8,138 nucleotides of DNA from the NCBI GenBank assembly GCA_041686345.1, contig JAWLEA010000154.1, positions 1-8,138 of the forward strand, given 5' to 3'. Below are positions 1-6,739 of this stretch, one piece after another. The position numbers and the translations under genes were made by a program. The stretch is from JAQICJ01 sp041686345 (GTDB taxonomy: Bacteria; Myxococcota_A; Polyangia; HGW-17). Under the pieces are notes generated by a model. The model was not told the origin of the DNA. It searched no databases and worked only from the letters and a program-made list of their open reading frames with translations. Each line of letters begins with the position of its first letter. Position 1 is the first letter of the stretch.

Positions 1-14
1 GTGCAAAGTACCGA

Positions 15-92
15 TTATGATGCTTCTGCCAATCTGATTCTGGAGTTGGAAATTATTGTAAAAATTATCAAAAAAAATAGTTTTTTAATCAT
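15..92 (-). CDS. Tiny signal-peptide-like ORF after the FecR gene, possibly a truncated or broken gene start
   Basis: A 25-codon frame begins ATG at 92 and stops TAA at 15-17. It reads MIKKLFFLIIFTII followed by a short polar stretch ending LAEAS, which is the look of a Sec signal peptide (Lys-Lys then a hydrophobic core). The start lies 4 bases after the FecR gene's stop, and an AGGA sits 8 bases before the ATG, so it is placed like the next operon gene. It ends just where a mature protein should begin, which suggests a premature stop, a frameshift (an 8-T run lies in its 5' part), or a genuine small peptide. Changing the T-run length by one does not give a clearly better protein, and the window ends 14 bases later, so I cannot decide. 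A plus-strand frame is also open across this stretch. Confidence 0.33.
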   Translation of the reverse strand: MIKKLFFLIIFTIISNSRIRLAEAS

Positions 93-96
93 TTGC

Positions 97-999
97 TTAT
101 TCCTGAACTATCTGAGGAAGATTTACTTTTATGATTAATTTGGTTGTAGGAGTTGGTTTTACACTGGTCTGGTCGCTATCATTAACATCTGAAGCTGAAC
201 TGGAGCTTGAGCTGTTGAGACACATGGAGCCACCTGCTCCGGAAGCACTGACGTCATCTCCTTTACTTCCTCCCTGTCCCTTTGATTTGCTGTTTCTGAC
301 AGAAGCCGGAAGAAAGGAGTTAATATCAAGCTCAACCCGGGGATATAAAAAAGCCGGCAGCGTAACCTGCATAAAACCTGATTCTTGCTTATTATCACGG
401 GAAAAAAGATATTCATCCTGATAACAATAGCCTGCCTGTAATTGCCTGTTGCATTTTCCTGACTTCAACTCCAGACAACTCTTTTCCTGCTGCAAAACCA
501 TCTCTCCGGAAATAAGGCAAAGGCGACCGCTTTTGAACTTGAATTTATCATAAACTGAAGAAGAATTTTTCTTGGCACTCCCAGCTTTTGTACCTGACTG
601 TTTTCCTTCGTTAACCATTTTTGCCATCATTTTTTTGCGAACTGAATCTGGCAATTTGGTGGAATTTGAGATTTTGAATTTAGTAAATCCCTGTTTCAGA
701 ATAAAATCGGCCGATCCTATGCTAACCTTTAATTCATCTGAACTTACTTCAAAACTTCCCCTCTTGAAAATGGGAAAATTATTTTCAAGTACCAGCAAAG
801 ACTTATTGCCAACATTGATAATAGTTTTATCTTGCAACATGATCTTTAAACTGGATTTTTGTCCTGTCCTCACCAGCCAGGTATTGCCTGATTTTTGTTT
901 CAAGGTTGGATTACCTTTGCTTGAAACAACTTTGGGTTTTTGAGCAAAAGATGGAGTTACCGTTAAAATACTTACAATCAATGTCAGGGCAAGAATCAT
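97..999 (-). CDS. Secreted FecR-domain protein with Ser-rich C-terminal region
   Basis: A 300-residue protein. Residues 1-20 form a signal peptide (MILALTLIVSILTV, cleavage likely after SFAQ). Residues about 22-115 resemble a FecR domain: a TGQKSSLKIMLQDKTIINVG stretch fits the family pattern 'vktG..S.l.l.l.dgs.v.lg..S', followed by KRGSFEV and repeated short beta-like strands. The middle is Lys/Ser-rich. Residues 161-192 hold four cysteines (161, 175, 183, 192), and a fifth is at 260. A low-complexity Gly/Ser segment (about 236-270, with six Ser in a row) precedes the C-terminus. No sigma factor or membrane anchor is seen, so this is a secreted FecR-like envelope protein rather than a classic anti-sigma regulator. 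The start overlaps the preceding gene's stop as ATGA and has a good ribosome binding site (GGGAGG, 1005-1015 region), so it is translationally coupled to the TPR/barrel gene. Exact function unknown. Confidence 0.85.
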   Translation of the reverse strand: MILALTLIVSILTVTPSFAQKPKVVSSKGNPTLKQKSGNTWLVRTGQKSSLKIMLQDKTIINVGNKSLLVLENNFPIFKRGSFEVSSDELKVSIGSADFILKQGFTKFKISNSTKLPDSVRKKMMAKMVNEGKQSGTKAGSAKKNSSSVYDKFKFKSGRLCLISGEMVLQQEKSCLELKSGKCNRQLQAGYCYQDEYLFSRDNKQESGFMQVTLPAFLYPRVELDINSFLPASVRNSKSKGQGGSKGDDVSASGAGGSMCLNSSSSSSASDVNDSDQTSVKPTPTTKLIIKVNLPQIVQE

Positions 1000-2570
1000 A
1001 ATGACAACCTCCCTTGGATTCCCAGCATAGTGATAAATCTGTCATAATTAAAATAAGCAGCTGTGGACCAATTGTTGGAATATTGCAATTTAAGTTGCAG
1101 TTTGAATCGCTTCTTGCTGTCCAGATCTCTGCTGAGAAGAATTCCGGTTCCAAAATCAAAATCCATTCTTTCTTTTCCGTCTTCAAGCCCCCAACTGTTA
1201 TCGGTTCCCCCTGCAAAAACATCATCTGTTTCATAAAAATATTTGAATTTACCCGAAATGGAAAAAACCAAATCCGTTTCATAAGGTCCGATAAAAGAAG
1301 TTCCCAACCAGAATCCTGCAAAAAGATTTTTCCAAGCTGCCCAGTTGGCATCCTGAAAACCTAAATTAAAAGAATTGAATATCTTATTTTGCTTTTTGTT
1401 GAAAAAATAGTTGCTTTGCTCTGAGAGAGTGATCCCAAACCCATTGCGATCAATATCTCTGAAACTGGAATAGTTGGGAGACAAAACAAAAGCATGGGAC
1501 ACATTGGAACTTACTACCTTTTTCCAACCTGCCTGCAATGAATGTCTTTCCGAAAATAAAAAGATACTGTCCTCAAGGGGAATTCCATCTCCTCCGTCGA
1601 GAGCTACCAAACTGAAGTTATACCCAAATTCCAAAAGTCGGTAATCACCATCTTCCAGATAAATATGACGCCAGGATGTTCCGGCAGACATGGCTGTTTT
1701 GGAAAAAGAACCGGTTATTTCGTTGGTGGCATCATCCCAGGGAGAAAAATAACTTGAACGCAAAACAGAGAGCTCGGCAGAAAGTGAGTTGTTGGGATTC
1801 CACCACAGACGAAGGGAGAGATCGTTTACCAGAGCTGCTTTTTGTGCTGCTTTTTCATAGATAATCCCGTCAGTATTCATGGATGGGTTGGAATCAATCC
1901 CCGCATCAATCCGAATATTTGCTCCCCAACCATGTTTCAACCCAAGCTCTCTTTTATAAATAATATCAAGCATCCTGTCGAGACTTCGGGTTTTTTGTGT
2001 TTTATTCAATGAAAAAAGTTGCTTCCTGGCTTGGGTTAACTTTTTGAGGCGATAATTGCACAGAGCAAGCAAGAGACGAGTTTTTTTCTGAATTTTCTTA
2101 TCCGTATGTGAAGATTCAAGAATCTTTTCCAATAAATTGCGACTGTTTTCATATTCTTCAATCTTCATCAGACTGTAAGCGAGATAGAATCTTGCTTTCT
2201 GGTTATTCTGATTAAAAGACAAACAACGCTTGAAACTGCGCATTGCCCACATATATTTTTGCTGTTTCAAAACCACCATACCGAAAAGATAATAGATTTT
2301 TTCATTTTCATATCCTTCAGAAATTAAGACAATTAAATCCTCTTCAGCTTGATTGTATTTTTTGAGAGCCAGATAACTCATAGCCCTCCACAGAAGTGCT
2401 TTATTTTGTTTGGCTTTTGCCTGCAAGGCTTTATCGAACCGCGATACGGCTTTTTGATATTGCTTTTGTTTGTATAGATATTGCCCCAGAGAAAAATTTC
2501 TAAAAAATTTATCTTCTTGAGCAGTTGAGACATTTACAAAATTAAACAACAAGATTAAAATTAAACTCAT
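996..2570 (-). CDS. TPR-domain outer-membrane beta-barrel protein
   Basis: I choose the ATG at 2570, giving 524 residues that begin MSLILILLFNFVNV with cleavage likely after STAQ. The frame is open further to a TTG at 2642, but that start has no ribosome binding site and puts 24 polar residues before the signal peptide. After the signal, about 190 residues are helical TPR-type repeats (motifs such as YLYKQKQYQKAVSRFDKAL, ALLWRAMSYLALKKYNQAEE, ARFYLAYSLMKIEEYENSRN). The last 310 residues alternate polar and aromatic residues in strands rich in Trp, Tyr, Phe and Asn, beginning near GANIRIDAGIDSNPSM. This fits an outer-membrane barrel, and the TPR-plus-barrel layout recalls the DUF560/Slam type, although family membership is not proven. 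The final residue is Leu rather than the usual aromatic. It lies between a DsbA-like gene and a FecR gene in one operon, so it probably acts at the outer membrane; any substrate is unknown. Confidence 0.82.
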   Translation of the reverse strand: MSLILILLFNFVNVSTAQEDKFFRNFSLGQYLYKQKQYQKAVSRFDKALQAKAKQNKALLWRAMSYLALKKYNQAEEDLIVLISEGYENEKIYYLFGMVVLKQQKYMWAMRSFKRCLSFNQNNQKARFYLAYSLMKIEEYENSRNLLEKILESSHTDKKIQKKTRLLLALCNYRLKKLTQARKQLFSLNKTQKTRSLDRMLDIIYKRELGLKHGWGANIRIDAGIDSNPSMNTDGIIYEKAAQKAALVNDLSLRLWWNPNNSLSAELSVLRSSYFSPWDDATNEITGSFSKTAMSAGTSWRHIYLEDGDYRLLEFGYNFSLVALDGGDGIPLEDSIFLFSERHSLQAGWKKVVSSNVSHAFVLSPNYSSFRDIDRNGFGITLSEQSNYFFNKKQNKIFNSFNLGFQDANWAAWKNLFAGFWLGTSFIGPYETDLVFSISGKFKYFYETDDVFAGGTDNSWGLEDGKERMDFDFGTGILLSRDLDSKKRFKLQLKLQYSNNWSTAAYFNYDRFITMLGIQGRLSL

Positions 2571-2647
2571 AGAATAAATCCAAGGGAAAATGTTCGGCTG
2601 TTTTGAAACAAGTACCAGGAAATCCGTACCTGCACTATCCAAGGGAA

Positions 2648-3544
2648 CTAGTTAGTTAGATGAAATTCTTCCTGCAAACGACTTTTGATCTCAATTTCAC
2701 TTTTCTTGCCATGATATTTTTTGCCGTTGAGAAAAATAGTGGGGGTTCCCTTTACTTTATATTTCAAGCCCTCCTGCTTTTCTTTGGCTACAATTCTTCT
2801 GACCTTTCGCGAATTCCAATCCTCCTTGAACTTTTTAATATTAAGTCCGATTTTACGGGCAAATCCTAAAATACTGCTTCGGGATTGGTTTTTTCTGTTT
2901 TCATACAAGATATCATGCATTTTCCAGAATTTCCCCTGCAAAGAAGCTGCGACGGCGGCGGAGGAGGATGAGACAGAATTATCTCCGTGAGCCATGGTGG
3001 GAAAATTTTTAAAACATAAGGCAATATTCTTGTCCTTTTTGGCAATTTTTTCGATTTTGGGCAGAATTTTGCTGCAATAGGGGCATTGAAAATCACTATA
3101 TACAGAAATTACTATTTTGGCTTTGTCAGGCTTCCCCAGACACTGCTTCAAATTCGGTTTGATTTTGTATTTTTTGAAGGGATGCATTGTTTTGGCACGA
3201 TAAAGAACAGCTTTTTTAATATAAGCATCAGATTTGCCCTTGTTAACCAGTCTTACAACCATTCCGGAAACCAGTCTGGCAGTTATATTTTTTGGTTTTT
3301 TCTGCAAACAGACAGCCAATTTATCTGAACACTTCCAATAGCAGTTGATTTCGTTCAACAAAGATTTCACTCTTTTCTTTTCCGAACTGTTGAGACTGGA
3401 AACATCTCCACCTTTGATGAGCTTCCATTTTACTTCAACCCCTTGGGCCGGAAAGGAAATAATTCCTGCAAGCAGGAGAGGAACAAAGAAAATTATCGTG
3501 TAAAAAAACTTGTTTTTGTAATTTTTCAGTTGAAAATCATGCAT
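2648..3544 (-). CDS. DsbA-like thioredoxin-fold thiol:disulfide oxidoreductase, exported
   Basis: A 298-residue protein with a long N-terminal hydrophobic segment (about 13-34) that is a signal peptide or membrane anchor. The thioredoxin/DsbA fold occupies about 142-295: SDFQCPYCSKILP carries the CPYC redox pair (Cys154, Cys157), FKNFPTMAHGDNS follows, and KGTPTIFLNGK carries the cis-proline (Pro268). The long helical insert between them is usual for DSBA-family (Thioredoxin_4) proteins. A separate N-terminal module (about 50-125) has an extra motif, CYWKC then a third Cys seven residues on (Cys68, 72, 79), which may be a second redox or metal site. The family makes or rearranges disulfides in periplasmic proteins; the substrate is inferred. 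The start has an excellent AAGGAG site 8 bases upstream and overlaps the DoxX gene by 8 bp. Confidence 0.92.
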   Translation of the reverse strand: MHDFQLKNYKNKFFYTIIFFVPLLLAGIISFPAQGVEVKWKLIKGGDVSSLNSSEKKRVKSLLNEINCYWKCSDKLAVCLQKKPKNITARLVSGMVVRLVNKGKSDAYIKKAVLYRAKTMHPFKKYKIKPNLKQCLGKPDKAKIVISVYSDFQCPYCSKILPKIEKIAKKDKNIALCFKNFPTMAHGDNSVSSSSAAVAASLQGKFWKMHDILYENRKNQSRSSILGFARKIGLNIKKFKEDWNSRKVRRIVAKEKQEGLKYKVKGTPTIFLNGKKYHGKKSEIEIKSRLQEEFHLTN

Positions 3545-4058
3545 TTTTATATCTCCTTAGCAAACCGTCAATTCCAATTTTTCCCCGATCAAAAAGCCAG
3601 ACATATCCTCCTCCGATCAACATGAGAATATCTCTGATCAAAAGTGAGTACCCGATTGTGTCCTTGTGTTCTTCGAGAGCCTGAGCCCCTTGTTGGGTAA
3701 AACATCCGCAACCGCTCATTTCCACTTCATTGATAATTACAATGGAAAGGGCAATAATAAACATGAGTAGCATCCCGCACATAATCAAAGAACTGGCTCT
3801 GGTCCAAAATCCAAAGATCAGGGTCAAAGCACAGATCATTTCAAGCCAGGGCAAAACTATGGCCATGAGATATATGTATTTATAGGGTACAATCTCATAC
3901 ATGGATATACTCCAGGCAAAATCTTCGGGGTTGATTATTTTGGGCCAGGCGGCGTAGATGAAGGTTACTCCAATTATAAGCCGGATAAGCAGACCCAGAT
4001 AACTGTGAAAATTAAGATTGATGAATTTTTCAGTATATGTTTTCCAGGCAGTCATCAT
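3537..4058 (-). CDS. DoxX/MauE-like four-helix membrane protein with a CxC motif
   Basis: A 173-residue integral membrane protein with four predicted transmembrane helices (about 20-40, 61-82, 88-110, 136-157). The first helix contains RLIIGVTFIYAAWPKIINPE, the typical opening of the DoxX/MauE family, and the second carries the family-like LPWLEMICALTLIFGFWTRA. After helix 3 there is a GCGCF motif (Cys117, Cys119). MauE-like members near thioredoxin-fold genes are thought to pass electrons or maintain thiol state across the membrane. Here the gene lies between a rhodanese and a DsbA-like gene with overlaps on both sides (ATGA upstream, 8 bp downstream), so a redox partner role is a reasonable inference. 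Two adjacent ATG codons at 4058 and 4055 are both possible starts after a GGAG site. The electron donor is not visible. Confidence 0.88.
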   Translation of the reverse strand: MMTAWKTYTEKFINLNFHSYLGLLIRLIIGVTFIYAAWPKIINPEDFAWSISMYEIVPYKYIYLMAIVLPWLEMICALTLIFGFWTRASSLIMCGMLLMFIIALSIVIINEVEMSGCGCFTQQGAQALEEHKDTIGYSLLIRDILMLIGGGYVWLFDRGKIGIDGLLRRYKNA

Positions 4059-4891
4059 TTGTTCTCCATTTCAATAATATTTTTCATCTCACCCTTGTAG
4101 ATATATACGTTGTCAAACCCCCTTGCATTCAATTCTGCTGCATTCCACTGCAATTTTTTTAAATTTTCAGGTTCCTCACCATCTTCAGTTACCACGACCA
4201 GATGTTTTTTTGGGGTGTTTTTCAAAGCTGACAACACCTTTTTTTCAGGAGCCAGAAGTTTATCGTGGGGAAAATTAACACTAGTTGAAATTTTTTTCTC
4301 AGAATCAGGTTCTCTGATATCCACAAATAAAATATCTGCAAAATTTTCCTTGATCCAGTTAAGTTCCTTATATTTCAGGGGATTTTTTTCCACTTTACGC
4401 CCGGAATTCTTCCAGGCTTTAAACCCGCCCTTTAAAATATGAACTCCGCGAATCTGTTCGTTCATGAGCAAACTGATTAATCTTTCAGCGTTCTGCACCT
4501 TCTTGGAACCGTAAACGATGATCCAGGTTCCTTTTTCAAGTTTTTTCAAAGGCTTCAGATTGGGATTATCCACCGGATACATGGGCATGAAAAAGGCTCC
4601 TGGAATGTGGCCCTTTATATATTCATCTGCCATTCTGGCATCCATGTAAACGACTTTCTGGGAACCCTGAGGCAACTTGTCCAGGGTAATTTCCGGCAAT
4701 TCCCCCATTACTTCCGGACAATCCGTATAAACTTCAAAGGGAGATTTGCGAATCAAGGGAACCCCATTGGAATAAACATGGTTGAAACCAAAGGCAACCA
4801 GCAAGGAGAAAAAGAAAATGCCAAAAGCCTTGAGAACTGAATACCCCAATTCTTTCAGCATTATATTAATTGTAATCTTTTCATTTTTCAT
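4055..4891 (-). CDS. Membrane-anchored tandem rhodanese-like protein lacking catalytic cysteines
   Basis: A 278-residue protein. A single hydrophobic segment (about 18-40) anchors it in the inner membrane with the rest facing the periplasm. Rhodanese-like domain 1 (about 65-168) has VVYMDARMADEYIKGHIPGA and GGFKAW, both standard landmarks, but the active-site loop reads IIVYGSKKVQNAERL, with Gly128 where the persulfide-carrying Cys should be. Domain 2 (about 175-275) has ILFVDIREPDSEKK and NVYIYKGEM, with a degenerate loop VVVTEDGEEPEN that also lacks Cys. The only cysteine is Cys58, outside both domains. Sulfurtransferase activity is therefore unlikely, and a binding or sensing role is more probable. 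It is the first gene of the tight redox operon; the 87-bp gap upstream could hold a promoter, but I see no convincing one. The ribosome binding site is weak (GGTG). Confidence 0.9.
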   Translation of the reverse strand: MKNEKITINIMLKELGYSVLKAFGIFFFSLLVAFGFNHVYSNGVPLIRKSPFEVYTDCPEVMGELPEITLDKLPQGSQKVVYMDARMADEYIKGHIPGAFFMPMYPVDNPNLKPLKKLEKGTWIIVYGSKKVQNAERLISLLMNEQIRGVHILKGGFKAWKNSGRKVEKNPLKYKELNWIKENFADILFVDIREPDSEKKISTSVNFPHDKLLAPEKKVLSALKNTPKKHLVVVTEDGEEPENLKKLQWNAAELNARGFDNVYIYKGEMKNIIEMENK

Positions 4892-4978
4892 AACTTACAC
4901 CATAATCTATTTTCGCAGAAATAAACTGCCTTTTCTAAACAAACAATTTCAAAACCATTGGGGAAACTGGCCACGCTA

Positions 4979-6499
4979 TCAGTTGGAAGTGGGACATTCC
5001 GAACCGCTGCAGCAACAACGAAAACCGAAGTTGGAATGAGCTTGGGGACCCCAATTGGCTATATAATCACAACGATGCAACAATTCTGAATTGCTGCAAT
5101 TAAAAGCACCCCCTCTACCGGCTCCGCCCTGAACCCTTTCCCAGACATTACCGTTTATGTCAAAAACTCCCTGGGGATTTTTGCAATCGGGAAAAGCACC
5201 AGTGGGAGTTATATGAAAAGATGCCCCACAATCATGATAACAATGGGGATAAGGACAAGGATCTTCACTTTCGCATGCACTTCCCTCTTGACAATAACAA
5301 AAGGTATCTATCCCGTTACAGGTTGTTGCATCATAGGTATTGCCGTAAGCATAGACAGTATCTGCAGCCGCACCTTTGCAGGCTGTTTCCCATTCGAGAG
5401 GAGAACACAATCTCTTGCCAACAGCCTGACAGGCATTAGATGCATCGGTAAGGGAAATAGCCCTCCAGGGCATAACATCGGGGACACTTTGAGCTCCGGA
5501 TTGCGTATCATTGCCCATGTTGCTGCTGGTAGCATCAAGACGGGAAGCTTCATACTTGTCGATACAATAGTTTGATTCGATTAAAACCATTCCCTCGGGA
5601 CAATCACAAGTAAGCCCTTCATCAACAAGACCATCACAGTCATTATCAATACCATCGCAAATTTCTTCGCCTTCATTGGTGATTTCACAACAATATTCAC
5701 AACCATCCTCAGGATCCTGATTCAAATCCTGACAATTCTCATGACAATCTCCCATTTCACAACTTCCATCAACACAAAGAGCGGCGGCATTGTCAAATTC
5801 ACAGTTTTTACAGAGGGGCCCGCAACTTTCCGGGGTATCTTTAACTATACCTTCATCCACCTGGCCGTCACAATCGTTGTCTATGAGATCACATATCTCT
5901 TCTCCGCCGTTTGTTTCTACACATTCTTCAGATTCACAACCATTATCAGGATTTCCATCAACATCATAGAATCCCGGTTTGCAGACAAAAATACAATCCC
6001 CTCCCACACAAAGAGGATCCGCATTATCAGGTGCTTCGCATACTACATCGCAATCTCCGCAATTAAGCGGGTCCGAGGACAAATTAAAATCTTCATCAAT
6101 GCGTCCATCACAATCATTATCGATGTAATCACAAATTTCTTCCCCGTCATTGGTGATTTCACATTGATATTCACAACCGTCTTCCAGAATTGCATTGGCA
6201 TCGTGCCAACCACTTTCACAATTCTGGATAAGACATTCCCCGTGAAAACAGATGGGGTTGGCTTGAGGCAGATCCTTGCAATTCAAACAACCGGGTGCAA
6301 TCTCGCAATAGTTGTCCTTGCAATAGCGTTCCAGTGAACAATCCATATCAGATTCACAAGACAGATCTTTCTCATCGTCCTCCCGATATTGAGTGCTGTT
6401 AATCAGACAGGTTGTCATAAAAAGAATTGAAACAACTAAAATCGTGTAATATTTCAAATACTTTATATTATAAATTTTTCTAAAACTATCTTTAAACAT
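4979..6499 (-). CDS. Cysteine-rich secreted MopE-repeat protein with C-terminal FGE/SUMF1-like domain
   Basis: A 506-residue protein. A hydrophobic segment (about 15-31) is an export signal; it ends FMTTC, a possible but imperfect lipobox (Cys31). Residues 46-95 form a Cys-rich module resembling small disulfide domains. Three MopE-type metal-binding repeats follow: GEEICDYIDNDCDGRIDED (119), GEEICDLIDNDCDGQVDEG (199) and GEEICDGIDNDCDGLVDEG (277), spaced 78-80 residues. Residues about 303-497 are FGE/SUMF1-like (GMVLIESNYCIDKYEAS, GKRLCSPLEWETACKG, GNVWERVQ, RGGAFNC, FGFRC). FGE's first catalytic Cys could match Cys468, but the second position (C-x4-C) is Leu, so real formylglycine synthesis is doubtful. 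By my count about 56 residues are Cys. Such proteins are common in Myxococcota as secreted surface proteins; the repeats probably bind calcium. The ribosome binding site is AGGTGA, 5 bases before the ATG. Confidence 0.92.
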   Translation of the reverse strand: MFKDSFRKIYNIKYLKYYTILVVSILFMTTCLINSTQYREDDEKDLSCESDMDCSLERYCKDNYCEIAPGCLNCKDLPQANPICFHGECLIQNCESGWHDANAILEDGCEYQCEITNDGEEICDYIDNDCDGRIDEDFNLSSDPLNCGDCDVVCEAPDNADPLCVGGDCIFVCKPGFYDVDGNPDNGCESEECVETNGGEEICDLIDNDCDGQVDEGIVKDTPESCGPLCKNCEFDNAAALCVDGSCEMGDCHENCQDLNQDPEDGCEYCCEITNEGEEICDGIDNDCDGLVDEGLTCDCPEGMVLIESNYCIDKYEASRLDATSSNMGNDTQSGAQSVPDVMPWRAISLTDASNACQAVGKRLCSPLEWETACKGAAADTVYAYGNTYDATTCNGIDTFCYCQEGSACESEDPCPYPHCYHDCGASFHITPTGAFPDCKNPQGVFDINGNVWERVQGGAGRGGAFNCSNSELLHRCDYIANWGPQAHSNFGFRCCCSGSECPTSN

Positions 6500-6515
6500 G
6501 ATGTCACCTAATTTT

Positions 6516-6545
6516 TGGGATGGGAACTAGCTAGTTCCCATCCCA
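6516..6545. repeat. Perfect 30-bp palindrome beside the MopE gene start
   Basis: The arm TGGGATGGGAACTAG is followed directly by its exact reverse complement, with the centre between 6530 and 6531 (CTAG|CTAG). It ends 17 bases upstream of the minus-strand MopE gene's ATG, so a transcript from farther upstream would carry this stem directly before the AGGTGA ribosome binding site. No T-run follows it on either strand, so it is not a standard intrinsic terminator. It is formed by a left-hand repeat copy (6511-6530, identical for 20 bases to 8041-8060) abutting the terminal inverted repeat of the 6531-6698 element. Confidence 0.9.
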
Positions 6546-6698
6546 GAAGTGGTGTTTTCGGCTGGGGAAGAAGTTTGATTGAGATGCGCGGAATAACTTC
6601 GCAGATATAGTTGATGCTATTTCAAGAAGTTATGACAAAGCAGATCAATTAAAATTCCGTCGTCAGACGATGACATCCATTTTTTGGATGGGAACTAG
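6531..6698. mobile_element. MITE-like noncoding element with 13-bp terminal inverted repeats
   Basis: A 168-bp segment begins CTAGTTCCCATCC (6531-6543) and ends GGATGGGAACTAG (6686-6698), a perfect 13-bp inverted pair. Inside are nested complementary arms: ATAACTTC (6593-6600) with GAAGTTAT (6626-6633), around a smaller ATAG/CTAT hairpin. Its right 75 bp recur after the YitT gene. It encodes no protein that I can see, and no transposase is in the window. CTAG at both ends could be part of the repeats or a 4-bp target duplication; the sequence alone does not tell. A REP/RAYT-type palindromic repeat is the main alternative. Confidence 0.6.
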
Positions 6699-6700
6699 TA
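6626..6700 (+). repeat. Dispersed 75-bp repeat, copy A
   Basis: This aligns without gaps to 7988-8062 with 67 of 75 bases identical by my hand count. Shared blocks are GAAGTTATGACAAAG, AAAATTCCGTC, CAGACGATGACATCCATTTT and GGATGGGAACTAGTA. Within it CGTC-GTCA-GACG and CATCCA-TTTTT-TGGATG can form small hairpins, and the first keeps its stem in copy B while its loop differs. This copy is also the right end of the 6531-6698 element. Confidence 0.92.
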
Positions 6701-6720
6701 AGTTTCAATTTAGTTGTAAC

Positions 6721-6739
6721 TGATAATACAAATTTATCA
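6721..6739. promoter_or_regulatory. Inverted repeat TGATAA-N7-TTATCA, possible operator, overlapping a weak minus-strand promoter
   Basis: Perfect 6-bp arms separated by 7 bases give an operator-like dyad. On the minus strand it overlaps TATTAT (6723-6728), with CTGATT (6745-6750) 16 bases upstream, a weak sigma70-like pair that would transcribe toward the MopE gene. A transcript from there would run through the whole 168-bp repeat element before the start codon. The assignment is pattern-based only. Confidence 0.22.

Noticed and set aside
60..96. A/T-rich possible terminator after the FecR gene
   Set aside because: The only stem is AAAAAA/TTTTTT with no G-C pairs, and the T-run is better explained as part of the small signal-peptide-like frame.
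1..138. Plus-strand open frame from the left edge ending TAA at 136-138
   Set aside because: It would overlap the FecR gene's 3' end by 42 bp on the opposite strand and has no recognisable features. It remains possible but is weaker than the minus-strand reading.
911..1351. 146-codon minus-strand frame overlapping two genes
   Set aside because: It is an out-of-frame shadow of the TPR/barrel and FecR genes with no family features.
4915..4929. GCAG/CTGC hairpin between MopE and rhodanese genes
   Set aside because: The stem is only 4 bp, and the T-run lies on the strand opposite to transcription.
5610..6145. Regularly spaced similar DNA blocks resembling an array
   Set aside because: They are the coding copies of the three IDNDCDG protein repeats, about 240 bp apart, and not a CRISPR array.
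5741..6337. 198-codon plus-strand frame, Ile/Thr/Phe-rich
   Set aside because: It is antisense to the MopE repeats. Its composition is explained by the complementary strand of Cys/Asp/Glu-rich codons, and it has no start signals.
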